Of a stretch of DNA of 64,000 nucleotides, positions 25,311 to 34,194 are shown one piece after another. The notes beneath the pieces were generated by a model that was not told the DNA's origin, did no database searches, and saw only the letters and a program-made list of their open reading frames with translations. Positions within the stretch are counted from its first letter, which is position 1; each line of letters opens with the position of its first letter. This DNA is from Trichococcus sp. K1Tr (GTDB lineage Bacteria; Bacillota; Bacilli; Lactobacillales; Aerococcaceae), in contig NZ_JAQMHR010000009.1 in assembly GCF_028309625.1 (NCBI RefSeq), positions 41,846 through 105,845 of the forward strand. The letters run 5' to 3'. Made by a program: the position numbers and the translations under genes.

Positions 25311-26001
25311 CCGGATTCACCTCAAACTTGTAGCCGATGCCCCAAACGGTTTTGATATCCCACGACGGATGGGGAATTTGATCGACTTTTGCCCGCAGCC
25401 GTTTGATGTGCGAGTCTACCGTCCGATTATCGCCGAAATAATCGTAGCCCCAAACGCTGTCCAATAAATTGTCGCGGCTGAACACCTTATTCTTGTTCGT
25501 TGCCAAAATCCAAAGCAACTCGATCTCTTTTTTCGTGAGATGGACCTGATGCCCAGCGACCTTCACGATGAACTCATCCAGGCGGATTTCCAGGTTTTCA
25601 TGGACGTAGAGTTTATGGTGATCCTTATTGTCCGGTGTCTGATCCAACCGCCGTAGGATTGCCCGAATGCGCGCCATCACTTCACCCGGCGAAAAAGGCT
25701 TGACGATGTAGTCGTCCGCTCCGATATCCAAGCCCATGATCCGTTCAAAATCTTCCCCTCTGGCGGTCACCATGATGATGGGGACCGAGGAAACTTTCCG
25801 GATTTCCCTACACACTTCGAAGCCATCCTTTTTCGGCATCATCACATCCAACAGAATCAAATCGAATTTGCCTTTCCCGAATTCCTGCAGCGCCTGTTCG
25901 CCATCATAGGCGACGACCGCCTCGTAGCCATCCTTTTCTGAATACTCCTTTAGGATGGCTGTTATTTGTTTGTTGTCATCCGCAATCAATAGCTTTACCA
26001 T
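25300..26001 (-). CDS. OmpR/PhoB-family response regulator
   Basis: The 233-aa regulator has a receiver domain with acidic pocket residues near the start (DD at 8-9), phospho-acceptor D52 in LLDVMMPKKDG and K at about 101, plus a C-terminal winged helix of the OmpR type. ATG 26001 follows GAGGAGGGA. It is first in the two-gene operon with the kinase and divergent from the small secreted protein, a likely target by position. Confidence 0.9.
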   Translation of the reverse strand: MVKLLIADDNKQITAILKEYSEKDGYEAVVAYDGEQALQEFGKGKFDLILLDVMMPKKDGFEVCREIRKVSSVPIIMVTARGEDFERIMGLDIGADDYIVKPFSPGEVMARIRAILRRLDQTPDNKDHHKLYVHENLEIRLDEFIVKVAGHQVHLTKKEIELLWILATNKNKVFSRDNLLDSVWGYDYFGDNRTVDSHIKRLRAKVDQIPHPSWDIKTVWGIGYKFEVNPDEV

Positions 26002-26167
26002 CGGAATCCCTCCTCGGGGAAATCATACTTTAAAAATATGGCAAGATTATGTTGTCACCCCGATAATACCATACAAATGTGCCGTAAAAAACACGCTTCT
26101 GCCATACTTTTTGATTATTCTTAGGTCAGTAAGAAATAACAAAAAAACATTCCAGGGGGAAACAAAA

Positions 26168-26560
26168 ATGAACAAGACAAGAATCATGACTATCCTATCC
26201 GTTGCAGGCTTATTTGTTGGAGGTGCCGCACCGGTACTGGCAGCGAGCGATACGGCAGCTCAGAACGGCACTATGACCCAAGAGCAAATCAAGTCAGGCG
26301 AATGCACAAATGAAGGCGCAAAAAAACAAGGCAATGAAGAGGCAACCATGAAACGTGCCCGCGAGAAAAGCGGAACGTGCGACGGAACTGGTACGCAAGC
26401 CCATCAGGATGGTAACCAAAATGGCACTGGCGGAACAGACAGCAACGGTAACCAATACGCCACGGGCGAGACAGACGGTGACGGCAACCAATACGGTACG
26501 GATAAAACAGACAACGACGGCAAAAACGGCGTCCGCGATCAATCTTGCCAAACTGAATAA
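26168..26560 (+). CDS. Small secreted Gly/Asn/Thr/Asp-rich protein
   Basis: The 130-aa product starts at ATG 26168 behind AGGGGGAAA. A signal peptide (MNKTRIMTILSVAGLFVGG to about A25, with APVLAAS as cleavage region) is followed by a charged segment. The tail contains imperfect repeats of the form TG-x-TD-x-x-GNQY-(A/G)T. Three cysteines (in GECTNE, GTCDG and QSCQTE) could form a disulphide or bind a ligand. I know no family. It is divergent from the two-component system and may be controlled by it. The frame upstream of 26168 lacks a ribosome site. Confidence 0.7.
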   Translation: MNKTRIMTILSVAGLFVGGAAPVLAASDTAAQNGTMTQEQIKSGECTNEGAKKQGNEEATMKRAREKSGTCDGTGTQAHQDGNQNGTGGTDSNGNQYATGETDGDGNQYGTDKTDNDGKNGVRDQSCQTE

Positions 26561-26612
26561 CAGTCAACCAGCCAAGTAAATCGCATTGCACTTCGATATG
26601 AAGGCACCGCAA

Positions 26613-26652
26613 CAAAAAGGGACGGTCTCGTAATGAGACTGCCCCTTTTTTG
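26613..26652 (+). terminator. Terminator of the secreted protein gene
   Basis: AAAAGGG-A-C-GGTCTC pairs with GAGAC-TG-CCCCTTTT around GTAAT, followed by T residues. Confidence 0.8.
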
Positions 26653-26719
26653 TGCATATTCCACTTTTGCAGCTGAAAGCCTACAGATCGAGAGTACAAA
26701 GCTGCAAAAACATACCCAC

Positions 26720-26856
26720 CAGCTCCGGCGAGGGTCTCGTTCGCCGGAGGAGCCGGTAAATAACTGGGCTCTTCTCCGATGTAGCTTCAGCTGGTCGGAA
26801 GACGGCATCTGAATGTGGGGTCAACCCCGGCGAAGCCTCCTTAGCCGGAGCTGGGC
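26720..26856 (+). repeat. Copy of the CTCCGG-rich structured repeat
   Basis: A third locus of the family seen at 510-838. The ends CCAGCTCCGGC and GCCGGAGCTGG are inverted repeats. The segments GGTAA, GGGCTCTTCTCC, GAATGTGGGG and CGGCGAAGCCTCC match the first copies in order. It fills the gap between the terminator of the secreted protein gene and ykoC. Confidence 0.75.
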
Positions 26857-26885
26857 ACCCCCACTATTTCTCCATGCAAAACTCC

Positions 26886-27656
26886 TCAACCTATCCAATG
26901 CTTCGCCCCATAACTCATGCCCGCAAGCAGCGCCATGTACGCGAGGAAAACGAAATCGTTGCCGGAAAATCCGATCTCATAGTAATAGGTTCGCTTCACA
27001 TTGCCGGAAAACCTTTTCGCTTCCATCGCCACGGCGATGCGGTGTGCACGCCGGATGCTGCCTGACAGCAACGGGATGGTGTAGACTTTCATCTTGAAAA
27101 GGATCCCCTGTATGCCTTTCACCTTTTCGCTTCCGCGCACCTTGCGGGCATTGCGGATCGTTTCAAACTCCTCCGTCATGATCGGGATCAACCGCAGCGC
27201 AGCCATGAAGCTGTAGGCATATTTAGGATCCAGCCGAAGCTGCTGCATCAACGAATAAAATAAATTTACCGGTCGCGTCGTCAATGCGAAGGTCAAGCCC
27301 AAAACAGCGAAGACCAATGCACGCAGGCCGATCAGCATCCCCCGCAAAAAGCTCTCCTCGGTGATGCGGATCAGCCCCCATTCGAACCAAAGCGTGTCGC
27401 CTTTTCCGAACATGATCATGGCGGAAGCAGTGGACACGAAAATGGCGCAGAAAGGGATCAACAGCAACAAGATCCGCTTCAACGGCTGCCCCGTAAACAG
27501 CAGGAACAGGACAAAAAGCCCGATGCCAATCGCCGCCATGCCCTCGAGGTTGCGGACAAACATAGCCGCTATACAGAGCAACAGCGACATGCCCAGTTTC
27601 AGGCTTGGATTGACACGGTGAAGCCAGGTTTCTTTGACTAATTCCCGTTCCTTCAT
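26886..27656 (-). CDS. ykoC: ECF transporter T component of the thiamine-precursor transporter (YkoC-like)
   Basis: The 256-aa CbiQ/EcfT-type membrane protein has about five helices and the coupling helices with A-R-K-V-R-G and the later R-R-A-H-R-I-A-V-A-M-E-A motif that contact the ATPase. ATG 27656 overlaps the ykoD stop by four bases. A GTG two codons earlier is possible. It completes the ykoEDC set, with TPP-riboswitch control from upstream of tenA. Confidence 0.85.
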   Translation of the reverse strand: MKERELVKETWLHRVNPSLKLGMSLLLCIAAMFVRNLEGMAAIGIGLFVLFLLFTGQPLKRILLLLIPFCAIFVSTASAMIMFGKGDTLWFEWGLIRITEESFLRGMLIGLRALVFAVLGLTFALTTRPVNLFYSLMQQLRLDPKYAYSFMAALRLIPIMTEEFETIRNARKVRGSEKVKGIQGILFKMKVYTIPLLSGSIRRAHRIAVAMEAKRFSGNVKRTYYYEIGFSGNDFVFLAYMALLAGMSYGAKHWIG

Positions 27657-29149
27657 CCGCACAGTCCCCCTTCCAAGCGCAAATCAGCGGAGAATGCAGT
27701 CCGCATGTCCGTAGCCGATGACGTGGTATCCTTGATTTCGCCATCAGCAACAGTCCAAAACGTTGTCCCGTAGTTCCGGGAGAGTGTTTCATCGTGGGTC
27801 ACCATCAGGATGACGGCGCCCTTTTTCCGGTAGCTCTCCAAAAATTCCAGCAAAGCAAAAGTGTTTTTGGAATCCAAACCGAAAGTCGGTTCATCCAAAA
27901 GGATCAGCCGCTGTCCTTGGATGATCGTTGCCGCTACACTCAGGCGGCGCTTTTGCCCCATCGAAAGTTGGAAAGGATTTTTCTCCCGCTGCCCGCTCAA
28001 TTGGAAAAGCTCCAGATATTCCTCCACAAGCTTCTCGATTTCCGAATTCCCCTTGCCGTCCATCCGGAGCGAATAGGCCATCTCTTCATGGACCGTGTTC
28101 GCCACGAACTGGTACTCCGGATTCTGGAAAACGAAAGCCACCCGGTCAGCCAGCTTTTTCACTCTTTTGATAGGCTTCCCCTCCAGCTCGTAGTCCCCGC
28201 TCGTTTTGATGAACTGCATGATGGCGTGGAGGAAGGTGCTCTTTCCGGCTCCGTTCTGGCCGCGGATGATGATCCATTCACCCGGATAGGCCGCCAGCCT
28301 TTCTCCGCGGATTTTTGCAGCTCCGTTGCGCAAGCCTTTAAAATCGCGCAATTCCAGCAGCGGACTTTTCAATCTAAAGGACTTCTGCTCCCGTTTCAGC
28401 GGTGATTCCGCCAGATGCTGTTCCCATACCCCCGGAAACCAGATGCCCTGCTCCTTCATCTCATCCTTGTATTCCGAGAAGATTTCTTCGTTCGGCCCAT
28501 CGGCGATGATGCGGCCGGATGCATCGAACAATACAAGCCGTTCGGCGAATGCCAGGACATGATCGATTTTATGTTCCACAATGATGACCGTTTTGTCCTT
28601 GCAGACTTTCTTCAGGACCTCCCAGATCGTTTCCGTCCCTTCCGGATCAAGCATCGCAGAAGGCTCGTCCAAAAAGAGCACCTCCGGATCCAACGCCAAT
28701 ACCGAGGCGATCGCTAGCCGCTGCTTCATCCCGCCGGAAAGGCTTGCGATGGGGATATGGCTGTCCGCCAATTCCAAGCCCACTTGCCGAAGCGCAAAGT
28801 CTATTTTGGCAGCCATCTCCTCACGCGGAACCGACAGATTTTCGAGCACAAAAGCGAGTTCTTCATCGACGTACGGCATGCAGAACTGACTGTCCGGATC
28901 CTGGAAAACATAGCCCCAGGAAGCCGGTGTCACGAGCTTGTCGGCTTTCATCGGCACTTCGATCGATTGCGGAATCAGCCCGCTCAGCACCTGCAGTAGC
29001 GTGGATTTGCCGCAGCCTGACGGGCCCAAAAGCAGCACTTTTTCACCGGCTGCGACCGAAAAGCACAGGTCCCTGAACAACAAATCGGCGTCGCCGGGAA
29101 ATTTCAACTTCAGCTTTTCCACATAAGCTCGCTGCTCCATCTCCGACAT
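27653..29149 (-). CDS. ykoD: ECF transporter ATPase, two nucleotide-binding domains fused (YkoD-like)
   Basis: The 498-aa protein contains two complete ABC ATPase domains. The first (about 1-235) has GPSGCGKST, LSGGMKQR and LFLDEPSAMLD. The second (about 270-485) has GQNGAGKST, LSMGQKRR and LLDEPTFGLD. This fusion of EcfA and EcfA' is typical of YkoD in the YkoEDC thiamine/HMP transporter. ATG 29149 is six bases after ykoE, and the 3' end overlaps ykoC. Confidence 0.9.
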   Translation of the reverse strand: MSEMEQRAYVEKLKLKFPGDADLLFRDLCFSVAAGEKVLLLGPSGCGKSTLLQVLSGLIPQSIEVPMKADKLVTPASWGYVFQDPDSQFCMPYVDEELAFVLENLSVPREEMAAKIDFALRQVGLELADSHIPIASLSGGMKQRLAIASVLALDPEVLFLDEPSAMLDPEGTETIWEVLKKVCKDKTVIIVEHKIDHVLAFAERLVLFDASGRIIADGPNEEIFSEYKDEMKEQGIWFPGVWEQHLAESPLKREQKSFRLKSPLLELRDFKGLRNGAAKIRGERLAAYPGEWIIIRGQNGAGKSTFLHAIMQFIKTSGDYELEGKPIKRVKKLADRVAFVFQNPEYQFVANTVHEEMAYSLRMDGKGNSEIEKLVEEYLELFQLSGQREKNPFQLSMGQKRRLSVAATIIQGQRLILLDEPTFGLDSKNTFALLEFLESYRKKGAVILMVTHDETLSRNYGTTFWTVADGEIKDTTSSATDMRTAFSADLRLEGGLCG

Positions 29150-29154
29150 CCTCC

Positions 29155-29733
29155 TTAATCCATATCTGTAAAATCTTCACTCGTCAGCGGGCGGACAAGG
29201 TTCGTCACGCCAGTATCCTCCAGGACTTCCGCCAAGTAATAGGCCAGCACGCCGGCAAAGAAAATCGAGCCCGCGAATCGGGCAAGCAAGTAAAGCGCCA
29301 AGTTCCAAGGAGCCAGCTCAGCGATCTGCCCGTTCAAAGCATCCACCAAAAGCGAACCCACACAAGATGCCGAAGCTGCCAAAGCGGCAACCTTTAGGTC
29401 AAAACGTTTGTAGCGGAAAGCCATGAACACCAATTCCGCAAACAACCCTTGCACCACGCCGGAAAGCAAGACGGTCAGACCCCAAGGCGAACCCAAAAGG
29501 AATTCGCCTGAAGCTGCAGCGATTTCCGCCAATAGCGCCACACCCGGCTTGCGGATGATGAAATAGGCGACTGTGCCGGCGATGAACCACATGCCGTACA
29601 ACAGCTGATCAAGATGCAGACCCAACGGCTGCACCGCGTAATAGACCGTTCCCCACAGGATGTAGACAATCCCGAAAGCGATGGCGATGACGATTGTCAC
29701 CAAAATATCTGTAAGCTTCAATTCTTTTTTCAT
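29155..29733 (-). CDS. ykoE: ECF transporter S component for thiamine precursor (YkoE-like)
   Basis: The 192-aa protein has five to six hydrophobic helices and is the substrate-binding subunit. The W-G-T-V-Y-Y and A-S-A-A-S-G-E-F-L-L-G-S-P-W-G-type segments and genome context (tenA, fused ATPase, T subunit, TPP riboswitch) match YkoE. The substrate is probably hydroxymethylpyrimidine or a thiamine degradation product. ATG 29733 follows AGAGGAG. Confidence 0.87.
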   Translation of the reverse strand: MKKELKLTDILVTIVIAIAFGIVYILWGTVYYAVQPLGLHLDQLLYGMWFIAGTVAYFIIRKPGVALLAEIAAASGEFLLGSPWGLTVLLSGVVQGLFAELVFMAFRYKRFDLKVAALAASASCVGSLLVDALNGQIAELAPWNLALYLLARFAGSIFFAGVLAYYLAEVLEDTGVTNLVRPLTSEDFTDMD

Positions 29734-29781
29734 TTCGTTCTATCTCCTCTTTGTCTTTTATTTTGTGTTTGATGCTGTCTC

Positions 29782-30456
29782 TTATTGCTCCAACGGTACC
29801 GGCCACGTTTCCATGCGATAGGCCATTTCCCAAAATGCGTATTCGTACTGGCTGCTGATGATGAAATGCTCTTTCATCCTTTCGCGGTCGGCTTCGCTCA
29901 CGGCTGCGGCAATCTTATCCAAATGCGCAATCTGTTCATCCACCCGGTCCTGAAAATCCTTCCCGCCATAAGTAGCGATCCATTCCTGATAGATCGGTTC
30001 TTCAGGTGCCGCACCAAGGAAGGCGTCCCCGATCTCGGCATAGAGCCAATAGCAAGGCAGAACAGCGGCGATGACATCGCCCAGATGACCGGCATGGCCG
30101 GCGCGGTAAAGATGGGAAGTGTAGGCATAGGTAGTGGGCGCGGGCTTGAAAAGCTCTTTTTCCTCCGCGGTGATGCCCAGCCTTTTCGAAAACTGTTCAT
30201 GCAGGCCGATTTCGGCGCTGTACGTATGCTTCGCGAAATCGGCGAACTGGTTGGTCGTTTCGATGTCCGGTGCTTTGGCCGCGCCGAGAGCCAAAATTTT
30301 GGCGAAACGCGTCAGGTAATAGGAATCCTGCTGGATGTAAAAACGGAAATTCTCCAACGGCAAGCTGCCGTCCCCGATCCCTTTCACAAACGGATGCTCC
30401 ATGCTGGCCGCCCAGATCGGTTCGACCGCTTGGCGGATTTGTGTTGAAAATGTCAT
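29782..30456 (-). CDS. tenA: Thiaminase II / aminopyrimidine aminohydrolase
   Basis: The 224-aa TenA hydrolyses aminomethyl-pyrimidine from degraded thiamine to HMP for thiamine salvage. The catalytic Cys is C135 in LPCYWLYAEIG. D44 in Y-I-Q-Q-D and the C-terminal Glu in YEYAFWEMAY are the other active-site residues known for the family. ATG 30456 follows GGAGGGAAA; the upstream open frame runs into the riboswitch terminator. It is first in the operon with ykoEDC. Confidence 0.92.
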   Translation of the reverse strand: MTFSTQIRQAVEPIWAASMEHPFVKGIGDGSLPLENFRFYIQQDSYYLTRFAKILALGAAKAPDIETTNQFADFAKHTYSAEIGLHEQFSKRLGITAEEKELFKPAPTTYAYTSHLYRAGHAGHLGDVIAAVLPCYWLYAEIGDAFLGAAPEEPIYQEWIATYGGKDFQDRVDEQIAHLDKIAAAVSEADRERMKEHFIISSQYEYAFWEMAYRMETWPVPLEQ

Positions 30457-30533
30457 TGCTTTCCCTCCATATGCTGTGAGCGCTCCGCCAGGATCCCGAC
30501 TCGTCCGGACGGCCGCTCTTGATTTTTGCAAAC

Positions 30534-30570
30534 AAAAAAACCACTCTCTTCCCAACGGAAAAAAGTGGTT
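30534..30570 (-). terminator. Expression-platform terminator of the TPP riboswitch
   Basis: On the minus strand AACCACT and AGTGGTT pair around a loop that ends in GGGAAGAG, followed by seven T residues. It sits between the aptamer and tenA, fitting premature termination when TPP is bound. Confidence 0.8.
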
Positions 30571-30617
30571 GTATGTTCCTTATGCAATAGGGACTTACTT
30601 AGCCAAAAGAGGCTGCC

Positions 30618-30722
30618 ACTTCCCTACGCTGGTACAAACCAGATCAGGTTCTAAGGGTCTCGAAGTCCTACTTCGATCTCAGCTTTTTGGCGGACAGTCA
30701 TCCGCCGGTAAAGCACCCCTAG
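30618..30722 (-). ncRNA. TPP riboswitch (THI element)
   Basis: Reading on the minus strand, the leader has AGGGGTGC, later GCTGAGA, then ACCCTTAGAACCTGATCTGG and the closing CAGCGTAGGGAAG. These are the conserved blocks of the thiamine pyrophosphate aptamer in the correct order. It precedes tenA-ykoEDC and should switch the operon off when TPP is plentiful. Confidence 0.95.
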
Positions 30723-30919
30723 TGGTAAAAAGAATATTCAGTTCATTTGTTGTTGTTCCTATCGTATCATAATTTCCTCTGAAGTCAACTCGCCCTTAGA
30801 CCAAATCGCCTTTTCTGTTTGGTTTGGTTTGGCGGGCAATCTTGTGTCGCCCTTGAACATTTCCCCCCGCCAAATAGGTTTTGGCGGGGAATCTCTGAGC
30901 ATAAATTCGATTCCCATAC

Positions 30920-30977
30920 AAAAGAGGCTGCATCAAATCCAGAAAATCCTTTTTCTGGTTCTGATACAGCCCCTTTT
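30920..30977 (-). terminator. Terminator of the sorbitol operon
   Basis: On the minus strand a long imperfect stem (AGGGGCTGTATCA against TGATGCAGCCTCTTTT, with an inner CCAGAAAA/TTTTCTGG pair) ends in T residues about 35 bases after the last gene. Between this and the riboswitch lie partly repeated GGCGGG segments (30827-30890) without a visible gene. Confidence 0.7.
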
Positions 30978-31012
30978 CTGTAAGTGAAATCCACACGATC
31001 AAGTTCGGTGGG

Positions 31013-31675
31013 TTACGCTCCGTATTTTCCGAACAGCGCTTGCCCATCCGCTTCAAAAACCTGCAGTGCCTGCAATGCCAAATCTTTGTTCAGCATACTA
31101 TTCAGGACATCCGGAGGGATTGTGGCAGTGTGGGCGCCCGACTCCAAAGAATCGATGACTTGTTGGGAATTTTTGAAGCTCGCTGCCATAATTTTGGTTT
31201 TGTAGCCTCTGGCATCGATGAACGTCCGCATGGAACGGATCGCTTTGAATGGATCGATTGCATTGTTCAGCATCCTGTTCACATACGGTGCCAGATAATC
31301 GCATCCGGCTGCGGCGGCCAGGATCCCCTGGTCCGCAGAGTAGATCAGCGTACCGAGGATTGCTCTCTCCGGATCGTCCTCTTTCACTTTCTTGATTGTT
31401 TCCAATCCTGCTTGTGTAACGGGAATCTTTATCGAAAGTCGGTGATTTGCATCAAATGTCTTTATTGCTTCATAATCGGCAAACATTTCTTCAGAAGTCG
31501 TACCCAGCAATTGTACAAAAAGTTCCGTCGGCTCCAAAGCCAATAAATCTTGTAATTGTTTGAAGCGACTGCCGGAACCGCTCGACAAAATCGTCGGGTT
31601 GGTGGTGACTCCTTTCAGAAATCCGCTTTTCAAAAAACTTCCGATTGCTTTGATGTCGTTCGAATCTATGTACAT
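31013..31675 (-). CDS. Transaldolase-like fructose-6-phosphate aldolase
   Basis: The 220-aa TIM-barrel enzyme of the TalC/FSA group has the G-V-T-T-N-P-T-I motif at 22-29 and the Schiff-base lysine K83 in SIKIPVT. Length is typical of FSA/TalC rather than full transaldolase (over 300 aa). In this operon it could cleave fructose-6-phosphate, made from sorbitol-6-phosphate, to dihydroxyacetone and glyceraldehyde-3-phosphate, or act as transaldolase. It is the last gene of the operon, six bases after the IIA gene. Confidence 0.82.
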   Translation of the reverse strand: MYIDSNDIKAIGSFLKSGFLKGVTTNPTILSSGSGSRFKQLQDLLALEPTELFVQLLGTTSEEMFADYEAIKTFDANHRLSIKIPVTQAGLETIKKVKEDDPERAILGTLIYSADQGILAAAAGCDYLAPYVNRMLNNAIDPFKAIRSMRTFIDARGYKTKIMAASFKNSQQVIDSLESGAHTATIPPDVLNSMLNKDLALQALQVFEADGQALFGKYGA

Positions 31676-31681
31676 AAGCGA

Positions 31682-32050
31682 CTACCCCACAGTTTCAGTG
31701 ATTTTGATGATGGTGCCTTCCGCGATTTCGTTCACTGTTTTGTTTTCAACATACAGCGAGCCTGCCAATTCAGCGACTGTTTCTCCGCTGAAGTTGATGG
31801 TGATGTGCCCCAAATCTCTGAGGTTTTTGTTGACCACATTACCTACGGCTGTGACGCGATAACTATCATCGCCGATAACCAACGCGTGTCCTAGTTGAAT
31901 ATCTTGCTCCAGTGCATTTTGTTCGATCAGGAAGCAATAAGGTCGCAATGCTTCCGGAGCATCGTCTCCGAACAATACCATCATATCCTCAGCTAAAAAC
32001 TCCTTAGCGTTAGGTCCGATTTCTGTGACTACCGTTGAATAAATTGACAT
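31682..32050 (-). CDS. srlB: PTS glucitol/sorbitol-specific EIIA component
   Basis: The 122-aa cytosolic phosphocarrier matches the GutA/SrlB EIIA family in length and in the central G-H-A-L-V-I-G and G-H-I-T-I-N-F segments. Those two His residues are the candidate phosphorylation sites. It lies directly after the IIBC gene and before the aldolase gene. Confidence 0.87.
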   Translation of the reverse strand: MSIYSTVVTEIGPNAKEFLAEDMMVLFGDDAPEALRPYCFLIEQNALEQDIQLGHALVIGDDSYRVTAVGNVVNKNLRDLGHITINFSGETVAELAGSLYVENKTVNEIAEGTIIKITETVG

Positions 32051-32081
32051 TTTTCTTCACCTTTTCCGATTTTTAGTTTTT

Positions 32082-33089
32082 TTAATACAATCCGAAGCTT
32101 GCTAACCAAGCAACGAATACGCGGGGCACACCGTTCAGGAATCGAGAATAAAGAACGGATGGTACGCCGACTTCTACTGTTTTAGCTTCTGCTTCCTGCA
32201 AGCCTAACCCGACTGGAATGAAATCGCAAGCATTTTGTGTGTTGATGGCGAATAAAGCCGGTAAAGCTAAGCTTGGTTCGATATTGCCTTTACCGATTTC
32301 AACACCGATCAATGTTCCGATAACTTGCGCGATTACAGCGCCAGGTCCCAATAGCGGAGAAAGGATTGGCAAGGAGCAGATGAAGCCGATGACCATCAAT
32401 CCCCAGACATTGCCTGCCAATGGAATCATCAGTTTCGCAAACATATTGCCGATTCCGCTGCCTTGGATGATACCGATGAGCATCGCTACAAAGGCCATGA
32501 ACGGGATGATTGTCTGCAAGACTGTCTGCACCGCTTCACGGGCTGATTGCAGCATGATAGCGATCCCTTTACCTGCAGCCAAACCGATTTTTGCTACTAT
32601 GCTGCCTTTTTCTGCGTTTTGTTGCGTCAGTTTTTTGTCTGTAGTGTAAGCGACTTTCTCTTCTACTACTGGTTCTGCAACTGCTGCGCTTATTGTCTCA
32701 ACAGTTGCTGTCTCGCCAGTGACTTGGATCTGATTCAAGCCAACATTTGAAACGTAAATGTCTTCGTTGATGTATTTAGCCAAAGGACCTGATTTGCCGG
32801 TGGCAACGACGTTGATTGTCGGGATGCCTTTTTGAGGATAAATGCCGCATCTCAATGTTCCGCCGCAGTCGATGATAGCCAATGCTGTTTCATCATCCGG
32901 AATGGATGTTTTGAATCCATTTACGGCTTCCATCCCTGTAAGTTCAGCGATTCTGTCGACGATGGCAGGTTTTTCTCCGCCGCCTACGATGTAGATGAAT
33001 TTATGTTTTTGCTCTGTTGGTGTGATGATCAGTGGTCCGCCCCAGCCGCCGGAACCTTTTTCGACTTTGATGCTGTTATATTTTGTCAT
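32082..33089 (-). CDS. srlE: PTS glucitol/sorbitol-specific EIIBC component
   Basis: The 335-aa protein has an N-terminal IIB domain (about 1-130) in which the Cys of CGGTLRCG is the probable phosphorylation site. A linker with a Val/Glu/Ala-rich stretch and a C-terminal membrane part with G-Q-G-S-G and glycine-rich helices follow. It pairs with the separate IIC encoded immediately upstream. ATG 33089 is preceded by GAGGGGT. Confidence 0.88.
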   Translation of the reverse strand: MTKYNSIKVEKGSGGWGGPLIITPTEQKHKFIYIVGGGEKPAIVDRIAELTGMEAVNGFKTSIPDDETALAIIDCGGTLRCGIYPQKGIPTINVVATGKSGPLAKYINEDIYVSNVGLNQIQVTGETATVETISAAVAEPVVEEKVAYTTDKKLTQQNAEKGSIVAKIGLAAGKGIAIMLQSAREAVQTVLQTIIPFMAFVAMLIGIIQGSGIGNMFAKLMIPLAGNVWGLMVIGFICSLPILSPLLGPGAVIAQVIGTLIGVEIGKGNIEPSLALPALFAINTQNACDFIPVGLGLQEAEAKTVEVGVPSVLYSRFLNGVPRVFVAWLASFGLY

Positions 33090-33152
33090 AATGAATACCC
33101 CTCTCGTTCATACGCATTCTATTTGTTTTATGCAACATCTTCTTGATCGTTA

Positions 33153-33710
33153 TTATTGAACTTTCGCTGTTTTGCTCAATTGAATGCCCGTCTTTTTGCA
33201 GACATAAGCAGTTGTGAAGTCGGTTACATATGCGCCTACAGCATTCATCACAAGCCCGACAAGCAGATAACGGATAGCCAGCGGTGTGGTGCTCAAGCCT
33301 AACGTTTCAACACCTGAAGCGATTCCCAGGAATACGAACAATTCACCTGCATTGATATGCGGGAAAAGGCCGTTACTCGTGTGGTTGTATTGTGCAAGTG
33401 CCGCATAGAAACTTGGCTTGTAGAATTCTGGCAAAAATCTTCCTAAGGTGAATGATGCGGGATTCCCCAACATGAAGGCTGCCAAGAAAGGTAAGATACA
33501 GTTTCTGACCAAGGAATATTTAGAGAAGCGTTGTGCGAGGCCATTGATTTTTTCCTCACCGATCAGCTTGATTACTACGTTCATGAATACCATCAGCATC
33601 AATACGATTGGGACGATGCCGGTCATCCAGCTCATAAATGTATTTGCACCTAATTGAAATAATCCGATAAAGCTTTCTGCACCTTTAACTAGAAAGTCCA
33701 TATTTAACAC
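33153..33710 (-). CDS. srlA: PTS glucitol/sorbitol-specific EIIC component
   Basis: The 185-aa membrane protein has about four helices and the conserved F-M-L-G-N-P-A-S-F-T-L-G segment of the SrlA/GutC family. It forms the sorbitol channel with SrlE. It lies between gutM and srlE in the operon. Confidence 0.88.
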   Translation of the reverse strand: MLNMDFLVKGAESFIGLFQLGANTFMSWMTGIVPIVLMLMVFMNVVIKLIGEEKINGLAQRFSKYSLVRNCILPFLAAFMLGNPASFTLGRFLPEFYKPSFYAALAQYNHTSNGLFPHINAGELFVFLGIASGVETLGLSTTPLAIRYLLVGLVMNAVGAYVTDFTTAYVCKKTGIQLSKTAKVQ

Positions 33711-33741
33711 TCCTTATTTTATGTATTATTTCTGACACGAT

Positions 33742-34194
33742 TTACCCGAACTTAATGTTTGTAATTTTTTTGGTCAATTCCTTAAATGGGGATTCCTTCT
33801 CCGGAATGATTTCTCCGTTTATGAACATCCGGTAATTAGTGACCGCATTCATGATGGTTTTGCGGGTGATCTTGATTTCAGCCAGCACATCCGGATCTTC
33901 TGCCTTGATGGCTTCGATCAGTCTGCCGTTGAAATTGTTGTATGGTTTGAACCTGGCCAAGATTGTGGTCCCCTGAAGCTTTTTGCCTCTGACGATGACG
34001 CCTTCCTCATCCAGTTGGAACATGATGATCGTTCCGGAAGTCAGCTTCCCTGCCCGTTTGCCTATCGCAACTCTGCCGTCCGCCTTCAATTCGTTGTATT
34101 CATTGCCGAAATGTCTGATCTGAAAAAACCCCAGTGCGCTTTGGATCAAAAAAGCGCCGACAACCAGAATACCCAATGCAAGCATATTATTCAT
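33742..34194 (-). CDS. gutM: Glucitol operon activator GutM
   Basis: The 150-aa GutM-family protein has one N-terminal membrane helix (about 4-23) and a basic soluble part. Its ATG abuts the stop of the PRD regulator gene (TAGATG), so translation is probably coupled. GutM proteins accompany sorbitol operons and modulate their activator. Confidence 0.87.
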   Translation of the reverse strand: MNNMLALGILVVGAFLIQSALGFFQIRHFGNEYNELKADGRVAIGKRAGKLTSGTIIMFQLDEEGVIVRGKKLQGTTILARFKPYNNFNGRLIEAIKAEDPDVLAEIKITRKTIMNAVTNYRMFINGEIIPEKESPFKELTKKITNIKFG

